A stretch of DNA of 24,389 nucleotides from assembly GCF_000003815.2 (NCBI RefSeq), contig NW_023365716.1, positions 786,490 to 810,878 of the forward strand, in the 5' to 3' direction. This stretch comes from Branchiostoma floridae (Eukaryota; Chordata; Leptocardii; Amphioxiformes; Branchiostomatidae). Positions 1 to 8,772 of this stretch are shown one piece after another. Positions within the stretch are counted from its first letter, which is position 1. Each line of letters begins with the position of its first letter. The notes below the pieces were generated by a model, which was not told where the DNA came from, did not search any database, and saw only the letters and a list, made by a program, of their open reading frames with translations. Made by a program: the position numbers and the translations under genes.

Positions 1-410
1 AAGAAATACCTGCACAGCTCCAAGTTTACATGCATTAACCTGTATATACCCAGGACATGGACCAGTGCAGGTTAGGTGCAGGTAGACAACAGAAATACCT
101 GCATAGCTCCAATTTGACCTGCATTAACCTGTATATACCCAGTACATGGACCAGTGTAGGTTAGGCGCAGGTAGACACAAGAAATACCTGCACAGCTCCA
201 ATTTTACCTGCACTAACCTGTATATACCCTGTACATGGACCAGTGCAAGTTAGGTGCAGGTAGACACAAGAAATACCTGCACAGCTCCAAGTTTACATGC
301 ATTAACCTGTATATACCCAGTACATGGACCAGTGTAGGTTAGGTGCAGGTAGACACAAGAAATACCTGTACAGCTCCAATTTTACCTGCACTAACCTGCA
401 TATGCAGGTG
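1..410. repeat. 89-bp minisatellite, four full copies plus a partial fifth
   Basis: Copies begin with AGAAATACCTG at 2, 91, 180, 269 and 358, so the period is exactly 89 bp. The fifth copy diverges after about 45 bp into a unique sequence (TGCAGGTGGTATTTCGAGCC). Each unit carries ACCTGCA twice and its reverse complement TGCAGGT twice. A single copy with the same right-hand flank lies at about 22680-22790. This places the block in the 5' flank of the zinc-finger unit lying to the left of the window. The function is unknown. Confidence 0.95.
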
Positions 411-840
411 GTATTTCGAGCCCTTCATGAAGGAATCCTACCCTAGCTCCAATCCAGATTCTTATTTATTTACTGTCATACTTACTCTATGAGTGAGTAT
501 ACATGCATGTTTGTGTGTACTAGTAAGTAGTATATCTGTAAATCTAAATGTGTTTGTGTATGTGAGTGCACATAAGTATAGATATGCACCTGGCCGATAA
601 TGATGATGATCTGTGTATTTGTACATAGATGTGTGTGTTTGCGTGTCTGCATGTGCGTATACTATTATCTATGTTTGCAAGAATGAGTTGCTGTGTGTGT
701 GTGCATGAACTTACTGTGTCTTTGTGAATGTGACAATGTACTAGTTTGTGTTGGTGCATGTGTGTTTGTACTGTATATATGCATTTCTGTAGGAGTGCAT
801 TTTCTGGTGTGTGTGTGCATATGAGAGTTGTGTGTGTGTG
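411..840. other. Unique spacer between minisatellite and TG array (unit 0)
   Basis: I see no gene here. The stretch with 'catgaaggaatcctaccc' and 'agctccaatccagat' matches 22800-22850, and the stretch with GTTTGCGTGTCTGCATG matches 13545-13570 and 23435-23455. The block therefore belongs to the repeated unit. It grades into TG-rich sequence at its right end. Confidence 0.7.
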
Positions 841-1690
841 TGTGAGTGAGTGAGTGAGCGTGTGTGTGAGAGGGAGAGTGTGTGTGTGTATTTGTGTGTG
901 TGTGCGAGAGGGAGAGTGTGTGTGTGTGTGTGCGAGAGGCAGAAAAAGGTGCAAGAGGGAGAGGGAGGAGTGTGTGTAGACAGATGTCTGTGGGTGCGAG
1001 AGGGAGAGAGAGTATTTGTGTCTGTGTCAGTGTGCTAGAGGAAGAGAGTGTGTCTCTGTGTGTGAGAGTGTGTGTGTATGTGTGTGTGCGAGAGTGAGTG
1101 AATGTGTGTCTGTATGCAAGAGGGAGTGTGTCTGTGTGCGAGTGTGTGTGCGAGAGAGCGTGTGTGTGTGTGAGTGTGTGTGTATGTGTGAGAGAGGGAG
1201 AGTGTGTGTGTCTGTGTAAGAGAGAGAGTGGGAGAGTGTATGTGTGTATGTGTGTGTTAGAGGGAGTGTGTGTGAGAGAGGGTGTGTGTGTGTGAGAGAG
1301 AGGGAGTGTGTGTGTGTGTGTGTGTGAGGGAGTGTGTGTGCTGTGCTGTGTGTGTGTGTGAGAGAGAGAGGGAGTGTGTGTGTGAGAGGGTGTGTGTGTG
1401 AGAGAGAGAGGGTGTGTGTGTGTTTGTGTGTGAGGGTGTGTGTGTGTGTGTGTGTGAGAGAGGGAGTGTGTGTGTGTGTGAGAGGTGTGTGTGTGAGAGA
1501 GAGAGGGAGTGTGTGTGTGTCTGAGAGGGTGTGTGTGTGTTTGTGTGTGAGGGTGTGTGTGTGTGTGTGTGTGTGTCTGAGAGGGAGTGTGTGTGTGTGT
1601 GAGGGGGAGTGTGTGTGTGTGTGTGCAAGATGGAGAGAGTGTGTGTCTGTGTGTGTATATGAACGTGTGTATTTTGTGTGTTTCCATGTG
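841..1690. repeat. Compound TG/GAGA microsatellite array
   Basis: The array is (TG)n on the plus strand, interrupted at short intervals by GAGAGGGAGAG or GAGAGAGAG blocks. Long His/Thr-rich open frames on the minus strand and Cys/Val-rich frames on the plus strand come only from this repeat and are not genes. It separates unit 0 from unit 1. Equivalent arrays lie at 13461-15760 and from about 23590 to the right edge. Confidence 0.97.
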
Positions 1691-1699
1691 TATATGTGC

Positions 1700-1863
1700 G
1701 AGTTTTAAGATTTAACTATGGTCAATATTGACCAAAGGAGACAATATACTACAAAGTACTATTTGAACTCTATATAGTACTAGTAGTAATGTGTGTATGC
1801 GTGTGTGTTCACATGTATCTGGACAATGTATGATGTTGTGTTTTTCCTTCCATTTACCCAAGG
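1700..1863. repeat. Left flank of unit 1, paralogous to 15770-15925
   Basis: The block starting near ACTATGGTCAATATTGACC and ending CCTTCCATTT is nearly the same as 15783-15918, including the short TG stretch and TTCACATGTATCTG. It marks the start of the tandem unit next to the TG array. No coding potential is evident. Confidence 0.85.
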
Positions 1864-2108
1864 GCGCACCCGGGGTAGTCACGACTACAAATACCAGCCC
1901 GTATTCGCCCGTACAGACATATACAAAAACTCTTTTTTTTCCGCGCACGATACCTGAGTGGAATGCCCTGCCTGGCACGGTTGTAAGTGCTCCCAAAGTT
2001 GAGTGCTTCTGTGCCAGGCAGGCGGCCAGCCCGCCCTAACCCGGGACCTCAACTCCCCCCTACGATGCCCCATGCGGGGCCACTAAGGGGTACTCCCATG
2101 TAACTGTA
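1864..2108 (+). mobile_element. LINE (CR1/L2/jockey-like) 3' fragment with reverse transcriptase C-terminus
   Basis: A plus-strand frame ending at the stop near 2037-2039 encodes FFPRTIPEWNALPGTVVSAP. I recognise this as the conserved 'FPRTxxxWNxLP' tail found after the reverse transcriptase domain in CR1/L2/jockey-type non-LTR retrotransposons. About 70 bp of GC-rich 3' sequence follow. The rest of the element is absent, so this is a 5'-truncated, dead insertion. The flanks ATTTACCCAAGG (left) and ATTTGTGCAAGG (right) look like a decayed target-site duplication. Unit 2 has ATTTGTGCAGGA at the same place without the LINE, so the insertion is specific to unit 1. The family assignment is inferred from the C-terminal motif only. 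Confidence 0.75.
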
Positions 2109-2745
2109 GATTTGTGCAAGGAAGGCCTGACTGGCAGTACATTTATAGTGTAGAGAAGTGTACAGTGTCTGGCATGTTCGTATGATAAAATTAAAAGGAG
2201 TTCTTTAAGTGATTTTCTTTGCTCCAAACCCCGTGTATTTATTAATAAAGAAGGAGTTAACGACACCCAACATAAGCATCACTGTCTATGATACCATATA
2301 TAATACATTATTGCATACAAGAAAGGCTATACTAGTACATAACGTCCTTGATACAAGTACCCCCCCCGCATTATCTGCCTAGATTTGTTTCAGAAACATG
2401 AATGAACAGAGTACCAGAGAAGCACCACAGTAGGGAAAATTCAACAACTACGAAGCACCATGTAGAGAGAAGCACAAAAGGTCCACGCCAAGCGGATCAA
2501 ATAGACGTAAAACAAGGCACAAAAAAACATAAACAACGATTCATAATTTTGCATCAGTCAGACTACGTTGCAGTATAAAGCGATACCCCAGACGTAACTT
2601 GTAATCTTCAACACAAACTTAGTATGTAACTAACTACCTTTCTGTTACACTGTCAAGAGACCAAACAAAACCAAGGAGGTTAAAATCACCTTGACAAAAG
2701 AAAACAAACCTCTTATTTCGAACTCCGCTCGGCGGCCATATTGAA
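2109..2745. other. Noncoding unit flank, paralogous to about 16170-17205
   Basis: Blocks such as AGGCCTGACTG, ACAGTGTCTGGCATGTT, CATAAGCATCACTG and 'aaattcaacaactacgaag' recur in the same order in unit 2. I see no open frame or RNA gene. The end of the block carries GGCGGCCATATTG, whose reverse complement resembles a YY1-type ATGGC core. That resemblance is weak. Confidence 0.75.
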
Positions 2746-3070
2746 ATAGAACAATGACCTCACGCTGACCCAGACGGTCTCAAACCGCAGTTCGCGTCAT
2801 ACAGCACCTAACGATATAAACCCTTGCGGCTCCCCAATGTTCGCACGAGGAAACCTCTCACGTGTTTAAATGGTGTAGAATTTTGTTCTTTATTTTCGCT
2901 CTTTATTTATTCGCGTATATTACTTGAATTAATACAACAATGGCCTCATGCTGACCCTTACGGTCTCCTACCACAGTTCGCGTCGTACAGCACCTATCGA
3001 TATAAACCCTTGTGGTTCCCCAATGTTCTCGCTAGGGAGCCTCTCGAAGTGTTTAAAACTTGGGAGTAAT
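2746..3070. repeat. Tandem duplication of a ~186-bp block (two copies, unit 1)
   Basis: Copy a begins with ATAGAACAATGACCTCACG at 2746 and copy b with the similar ACAATGGCCTCATG near 2937. The shared marker GCTGACC lies at 2764 and 2950, giving a period of 186 bp. Both copies contain CAGTTCGCGTC, ATACAGCACCTA and GATATAAACCCTTG. The same pair exists in unit 2 with a period of 197 bp, so this duplication is older than the unit duplication. GATATAAACC resembles a TATA box, but no transcript start can be shown. Confidence 0.88.
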
Positions 3071-3295
3071 GTGTGCACGTTATATTTCTATAGGATTAAT
3101 AAGTTGCTTTCCTCCGGTCATATTTATTCAAGTTGCAACAAGGGCAATACAATGTGGACACATAGGCAGCATGCTGATATCGTGACCACATACATACATA
3201 TTGAATATTGAATTACGGTCATATTGAATTACGTTTTATTTGCAAAACGATTCCCTAAGGCTGATGGCATGCACTGTTTCGAAGACGATTAAATA
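3071..3295. other. Unit flank before the nested insertions
   Basis: The sequence aligns with about 17560-17710, sharing GTTTTATTTGCAAAAC and a TCGAAGAC motif. No gene is evident. It ends in TTAAATA, the junction with the 5.5-kb element. Confidence 0.7.
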
Positions 3296-3540
3296 CAGCG
3301 GCGCTCCCGAAATACGCGTCAACTTGCGCGAAACGTCCTCCGAAATTTCGCAGTGCGTTACGCATTCTTTCGCAGCGCGTTCCGCGAAATTTCGCAAGAC
3401 GTTGCGCAGTGTTTCGCAGTGCGTTCTGCGAAATTTCGCAAGGCATTCTGCGAAGTTACGCAGCGAGTTTCGCGAAAAGCAGGAGCCTAACGCAAATTCC
3501 TACTGCGTAATTCTGCGAAACTTCCGTAGAAACACGGCGC
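3296..3540. repeat. Left TIR and subterminal palindromic array
   Basis: The 41-bp TIR is at 3296-3336. After it come at least three close versions of the palindrome GCGAAATTTCGC (near 3350, 3395 and 3435), joined by CAGTGCGTT or similar spacers. The open frames on both strands here reflect the palindromic repeat and are not genes. Confidence 0.85.
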
Positions 3541-3864
3541 ATTCATATGCAGACCGCCCGCGAGGTGGGCGGAGAAATATCACGGTTTGTTTACCTTTCC
3601 TTTGAAGCCGGCGCGCCAAAGGCAAAGTACATATACGAGTACATGTACATACCGGACGGGGTAGTCGCTTCTCACAAATCTACTAGCCTCTACCTTTTGT
3701 TGTCATGTACCAAATTCAATGAAAGTCACACAAAATGAACAAAAGGCTATTAGTAATACTGCTATAAAATAACCACAGGCCTGTGTCCTTGGTAAAGTTA
3801 CGAAAATACAACGTAAAAATGTACTTTTGGTTTGCAATGCCACCCTATTCATGATTAGCCACGC
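3541..3864. other. Element interior, no recognisable gene
   Basis: I see no motif or conserved frame between the left subterminal array and the first gap. Confidence 0.5.
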
Positions 3865-4253
3865 NNNNNNNNNNNNNNNNNNNNNNNNNNNNNNNNNNNN
3901 NNNNNNNNNNNNNNNNNNNNNNNNNNNNNNNNNNNNNNNNNNNNNNNNNNNNNNNNNNNNNNNNNNNNNNNNNNNNNNNNNNNNNNNNNNNNNNNNNNNN
4001 NNNNNNNNNNNNNNNNNNNNNNNNNNNNNNNNNNNNNNNNNNNNNNNNNNNNNNNNNNNNNNNNNNNNNNNNNNNNNNNNNNNNNNNNNNNNNNNNNNNN
4101 NNNNNNNNNNNNNNNNNNNNNNNNNNNNNNNNNNNNNNNNNNNNNNNNNNNNNNNNNNNNNNNNNNNNNNNNNNNNNNNNNNNNNNNNNNNNNNNNNNNN
4201 NNNNNNNNNNNNNNNNNNNNNNNNNNNNNNNNNNNNNNNNNNNNNNNNNNNNN
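3865..4253. other. Assembly gap (389 N)
   Basis: A run of N. The frames that appear to cross it have no support. Confidence 1.
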
Positions 4254-4426
4254 ACACTGTCTCGCAATCACATTCTGCTTGGTGCACCGTGATTTTTTTA
4301 TTCACACTTCGCTGCCTGAAATTTTGCAGTGAGAACGACCCTTTACCCCACGACTAAAACCTGTATAGTAGCAAGTTTTCGAGTTGAGAACTACAATTTG
4401 TAGAGGACGCACGTAACCCGATCCGC

Positions 4427-4591
4427 ATGGGAAATGCAGCTATTTGTGCCGTTACCATGGCAGCAGCTATGGCGGCAGTCTTCAGATGTACGTCTTGGAC
4501 AGGGCGTGCCCGATTACACTCAAGATCCAATCAACTTGTCACCAATCACAGCCAACAGCGGCGACAAAAAAAAGGCGGTAACATTTGACAT
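4427..4591 (+). other. Possible short coding exon with presequence-like N-terminus
   Basis: An ATG at 4427 is in frame with a second ATG at 4457, which has the context TTACCATGG. The frame from 4457 starts MAAAMAAVFRCTSWTGRARL and continues basic to a stop about 44 codons on. The Ala/Arg-rich start lacking acidic residues resembles a mitochondrial targeting presequence. A GGTAAC near the end could be a splice donor. It lies inside the 5.5-kb TIR element, so it might be a captured first exon. I do not recognise the protein, and a chance frame is quite possible. Confidence 0.2.
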
Positions 4592-5099
4592 ACAGATTTT
4601 TGGTTCGGTTGTTCGTATTTACATTTTGTCAGTTGCAGTTTAAACTGATACTAAGTACATGATGGCACCAAGATGACAAAAGGTGGAGTTTCTTCATACA
4701 CCGGCACATATTAGTGATGTACCTACCGTATTTCCAACATTTTGAAAAGATGATGGTCGATCGGGTTTTAAACGCTATATGTTGGGATATGATGTAGTAT
4801 ACATTTGTTGATGTTTATATTATCAGCATTGTATTAGACTGGTCTGGTTTTAAATCTCACCACCAATAATTCTGAGACGCACCTAGTCCGATAGTGTCTA
4901 ATTGATAAACGACTCGTTTAAATTAGGGCTAGATCGTCACCGCTGCTAACAGCGTCCTTATTTTTCAAGCGGTATATTTTTTTGCTTTTGTACTCATTTA
5001 TACAATCCCCGCTCAACAGTCTTGCAGCATGAATTGGAAATACACAATTTCTCAAATATATGGACGAACTCTTTATTATTATTTCAACATTTTAAAACC
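4592..5099. other. Element interior, AT-rich, nothing recognised
   Basis: I found no open frame, repeat or known motif in this stretch. Confidence 0.5.
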
Positions 5100-6395
5100 A
5101 AGAGCTTATGATAGTTATTGCCTTATATCTGTATCAGTTGTCAAACCAAGACGTCAGAAGCTAGGATCGCTGCAAGGTTGAATGTGTTCCTTGCAGTAAG
5201 GTTGCGTCGGTTGTCCGACCAGGAGCGGCCGACAGTGATGTTCCGACCCAAGAGCTCCGTAACAGGTAGGTCTTCTTGGCCAAGCTGCACCCCCGATGAT
5301 CAGCAATATACCAAGGAAACCAACGGATGGAAACCCAAATCCCATCTTATAAAAACAACTACCAATACGTAGTAGAAGTACAAATGTACACGTAACGTTA
5401 GTTACGCTAACAGAACTTTGAACAGATACGCAGACAAAACACGGTTATTAAATACATTGAAAACACATAAGGTGAATGTATACCCTAAACACATAATGTT
5501 TAATGTATGCCCTGTATTGTTTCTTTCGTTCGACTGTCCGATGACCAGGGGCTGCCGTCTGCGATGCCGTAAGAAACAGAACTCCGTAAGGAACAGGTAG
5601 GTCTCCTTGGCTAAGTTGCACCCCGATGATCAGCAGTGCGCCAAGCAAGAAACCCGAATCCCATTACGCTGGCTTACAAAATCATTATCTATCGATGCTT
5701 TACTACATAGAAGTACATGTAATATTAGTTAAACTATATGACACTAACACGTTTGAACAGATACGCAGACAAAATACAGTTAACAAATTAAAACACATAA
5801 TATAATGTTGAATGAATGCCCTGTATTGTTTCCTTCGTTCGACTGTCCGGCGACCAGGAGCGGCCGTCAGCGATGTTCCTCCAAAGAGTTCCGTTAGGAA
5901 CAGGTAGGTCTTGTTGGACCCCTCTGGCTCTGCACCCCCGCCGACCAGCAGCGTCATTTCAAGTGAAGCCAGGCGATGAAAACCTGAATCCTAGATATCG
6001 TCTAGAAAAGTAGCTATGAATATGATATCAATACCAATAACGTTACATTGAGCATCATTCTAGCTAGAAATACAGGTTATGACCGAGCAGATATAACTTT
6101 GATATCGTTTTACATTATACATAATGTAACGTTATATTGAATATATTCAGACTTGCGAAGAAAAAGGTGTCTAAATCTAGGATCGCTGCAAGGTTGGATG
6201 AATTCCCTGCAGCAAGGTTGCGCCATGTGTCCATCGTCCGACGACCAGGAGAGGCTGACATCGATGTTCCGACACAGGAGCTCGTCAGCAACCGGTAGGT
6301 TTTGTTGGCCCCTGCACCCTGGACGACCAGCAACGTCATTCCAAATCAAGTCGGCGGATGAAAACCTGAATCCTAATCCTCTAGAAAAGTAGATA
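5100..6395. repeat. Four diverged tandem repeats of ~310-390 bp inside the TIR element
   Basis: The core (GACCAGGAG...GATGTTCC...ACAGGTAGGT...GATCAGCA) occurs four times. The CAGGTAGGT marker falls near 5263, 5594, 5901 and 6292, so the spacing is 331, 307 and 391 bp. Copies 2 and 3 share CCCTGTATTGTTTC and TCGTTCGACTGTCCG. Copies 1 and 4 share CTAGGATCGCTGCAAGGTTG. Copies 3 and 4 share GATGAAAACCTGAATCCTA and end with a CTAGAAAAGTAG frame. The ACAG|GTAGGT block looks like an exon/intron donor. Several short frames are similar between copies on both strands, but none is a clear gene. Confidence 0.85.
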
Positions 6396-6617
6396 TCAAT
6401 GCCTACTACGAAGGAGTATAGCTTTATCTAGGAATTATGGACGGGCATTATATGGTTTTACACATGTATACAATATATAACCAATTCACGCAAATCCTGC
6501 ATGTCTTATATTTCCACTTTTCAGAGGAAAAAATGTCACATTAACGATTATTCACACTAGCTAACTTTAACGCATTCTTTTCCCTTTTTTTGGTAAAATG
6601 CGTAGCGAGTTACCAGC
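6396..6617. other. Element interior, nothing recognised
   Basis: AT-rich sequence between the last tandem repeat and the second gap, with no frame or motif of note. Confidence 0.5.
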
Positions 6618-7030
6618 NNNNNNNNNNNNNNNNNNNNNNNNNNNNNNNNNNNNNNNNNNNNNNNNNNNNNNNNNNNNNNNNNNNNNNNNNNNNNNNNNNN
6701 NNNNNNNNNNNNNNNNNNNNNNNNNNNNNNNNNNNNNNNNNNNNNNNNNNNNNNNNNNNNNNNNNNNNNNNNNNNNNNNNNNNNNNNNNNNNNNNNNNNN
6801 NNNNNNNNNNNNNNNNNNNNNNNNNNNNNNNNNNNNNNNNNNNNNNNNNNNNNNNNNNNNNNNNNNNNNNNNNNNNNNNNNNNNNNNNNNNNNNNNNNNN
6901 NNNNNNNNNNNNNNNNNNNNNNNNNNNNNNNNNNNNNNNNNNNNNNNNNNNNNNNNNNNNNNNNNNNNNNNNNNNNNNNNNNNNNNNNNNNNNNNNNNNN
7001 NNNNNNNNNNNNNNNNNNNNNNNNNNNNNN
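6618..7030. other. Assembly gap (413 N)
   Basis: A run of N within the TIR element. The open frames apparently spanning it are artefacts. Confidence 1.
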
Positions 7031-7557
7031 GCCATCTTCAATTTCTAGTACGCGAAGTACGATTTTCACATCAACAACAACAATGATTGTTTTTTGTCGC
7101 GGAATACTAAAATTGGTCCTGCTAACATACATTTCAAGAACTTAAGATAATCAGATACAAGACTAGATTGTTTGCTTGTGAAATCTGCCGTAGTTTTCTA
7201 GTCCGTCTACATAGAAATGACGATGTAACGTTAGAGTAGAGCCGATTTCGTGTCGGTTTATCCTGGGTTTACGCAAGTACGCTATCTACGGGTCATTGAC
7301 CCTTAATGTCTTGCGTTGTTCGATGTCATTTCGGTCCTCAATCAAAGAACGTGTAACAGTTTTACGTCGACTTTTCTTAACCCTTCTGTTTGTAATTTAT
7401 TCGGCTACTTATTTGATGTTGTTCATGATTTGGGACCGCACCGCCACGCGGTCAGACGTTCTCCGAGTTGCGCTCCCGCCACGCTTTTCCAGCCCCCATA
7501 TTATCTACAATTTATCAATGAATACGTGATAATAAGGACGATCAATTGTCATGTTGA
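7031..7557. other. Element interior upstream of the LINE fragment
   Basis: There are two overlapping short frames (about 7296-7570), but neither shows a recognisable domain. The CGGTC...CGCCACGC stretch near 7440-7490 is GC-rich. The LINE insertion probably begins somewhere near the end of this stretch. Confidence 0.4.
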
Positions 7558-8370
7558 TTGCATTGTGTAATCACTGCTCATAATCGCTTCTGTAAAAACA
7601 TTCTTGGTGTACACAGAAACGCAAGCAATGCAGCATGTAAAGCTGAACTCGGTAGACTGTCTCTAGACATAGACATATCGGTTCGCTTAGTCAAATACTG
7701 GTTAAGGCTTAGACAACTAGATACCAATACACATCCACTGCAAGCTGACGCATTATTATATCAAAAACATATGCTTAATATATATAGCAACAAGAAAAAT
7801 CTGTTATCTCATGTGAAAGAAATACTTAACAATAGCGGCTTGTCCTTTATTTGGAATAACGACAACACTGACCTCGACAGGCAACATATTTGTACTTTAC
7901 TTAGAAGAAGGCTATCTGACATGTACATTCAAAGTTTTCTCCACAATTTATCTGTTGATACTGGTAAACTAAGATTGTATAAGCATCTCAAATCTGTGTA
8001 CACTATGGAAAATTATCTACACACCAAAGACTTTGATGTAAGATCAGCTATATGTAAGCTCAGAGTAAGCGCACATACGTTAGAGGTCGAAAGAGGTAGA
8101 TACAAACAATTACCTGTTAACGAGAGAATATGTAAATATTGTACAGGAAAAGCAGTGGAAGATGAAATGCACTTTATTTGTCATTGTCCTCACTACAGTA
8201 CCGAAAGAGACAAACTATTTAAACTAATTAACAAATTTTTTCCCAGCTTTGCACATCGTAACGAACTACAAAAAACTGCCTTCCTGTTAGCACCACCCAA
8301 TGCATATGTCTCCCAAAATGTCGGAAATTTCATCCTCCACTGTATACAGAAAAGAAATCAAACCCAATAG
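7558..8370 (+). pseudogene. Truncated non-LTR retrotransposon ORF2 C-terminus (post-reverse-transcriptase region)
   Basis: The frame runs about 270 codons after an in-frame TGA at 7555-7557 and has no proper ATG near its start. The first in-frame ATG comes well inside, so it is the 3' part of a longer ORF. The start, HNRFCKNILGVHRNASN, matches the pattern of the region following the reverse transcriptase domain in many LINE ORF2 proteins. Near the end, RGRYKQLPVNERICKYC is followed by DEMHFICHCPHY, giving a C-x2-C...H-x4-C zinc-knuckle-like motif typical of these C-termini. No reverse transcriptase catalytic motif is left. A 3' UTR with AATAAA at 8495-8500 follows. It is nested in the TIR element. 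The family is inferred; the source LINE clade is not resolved. Confidence 0.75.
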
Positions 8371-8520
8371 CATTCATTTTAGATTAGAAGTATCACTAGT
8401 TGTTGACCCCTATGTCCACTTTGATATTGTATCATTATCATCAATGTACTTTCATACATGTATTTTTGCAATTAGCCTTCGGGCATGAGTTTGCAATAAA
8501 GATTATATAATTATTAACGA
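8371..8520 (+). mobile_element. 3' UTR and end of the nested LINE fragment
   Basis: AT-rich sequence follows the ORF stop, with AATAAA at 8495-8500 and an ATTATATAATTATTA tail. The subterminal array of the host element begins just after. Confidence 0.55.
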
Positions 8521-8526
8521 CCAAAA

Positions 8527-8770
8527 TTTGCGTAAGATTTCTTACGTAGAAGGCTTTCGCATGGGTGTTTCGATTACGCAGGGGGATATTTCGCAGTGCG
8601 TTACGCAAACTTTCGCAGTGCGTTCTGCGAAATTTCGCAGTGCGTTACGCAAAATTACGGACTGCGTTCTGCGAAATTTCGGAGTGAGTTCTGCGAAATT
8701 TCGGAGTGAGTTCTGCGAAATTTCGCAACACGTTTCGCGCAAACTGACGTATATTTCGGGAGCGCCGCTG
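8527..8770. repeat. Right subterminal palindromic array and right TIR
   Basis: Repeats of CTGCGAAATTTCGGAGTGAG with a 22-bp period precede the TIR at 8730-8770. Read on the minus strand, the order of elements mirrors the left end. Open frames on either strand are by-products. Confidence 0.85.
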
Positions 8771-8772
8771 TA

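Larger units (their letters stand above)
3296..8770. mobile_element. ~5.5-kb TIR element with palindromic subterminal arrays, superfamily unassigned
   Basis: The left terminus starts CAGCGGCGCTCCCGAAATA at 3296. The right terminus (8730-8770), read in reverse complement, starts with the same 19 bases, and 37 of the first 41 positions match by eye. TA flanks both ends (3294-3295 and 8771-8772). About 200 bp of imperfect repeats of TGCGAAATTTCGCA with CAGTGCGTT spacers follow inside each end. The interior holds two assembly gaps, a tandem repeat block, a LINE fragment and no recognisable transposase. Unit 2 has no such element, and its empty site reads TAAAGGTGCACTC. The TA flank would fit a Tc1/mariner-like TSD, but the termini extend as ATACAG/CTGTAT, so the exact TSD is ambiguous. 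A transposase in the gaps cannot be excluded. Confidence 0.85.

Noticed and set aside
1-410. Regular repeats as a CRISPR array
   Set aside because: The period is a single 89-bp unit repeated without variable spacers, there are no cas genes, and the context is eukaryotic.
665-1687. Long His/Thr-rich minus-strand frames and Cys/Val-rich plus-strand frames
   Set aside because: They arise from (TG)n/(CA)n repeats, which lack stops in several frames. The same holds at 13409-15769 and 23469-24251.
841-1690. TG array as a telomere or centromere satellite
   Set aside because: There is no TTAGGG repeat. The sequence is a dinucleotide microsatellite found at each unit border.
3240-3605. Frames over the left subterminal array and at 8528-8830
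   Set aside because: The NGCGAAATTTCGCN palindromes give similar frames on both strands, with no protein-like conservation.
3703-4357. Frames crossing the gap 3865-4253, and those crossing 6618-7030
   Set aside because: Most of each translation is unknown sequence; the edges carry no domain.
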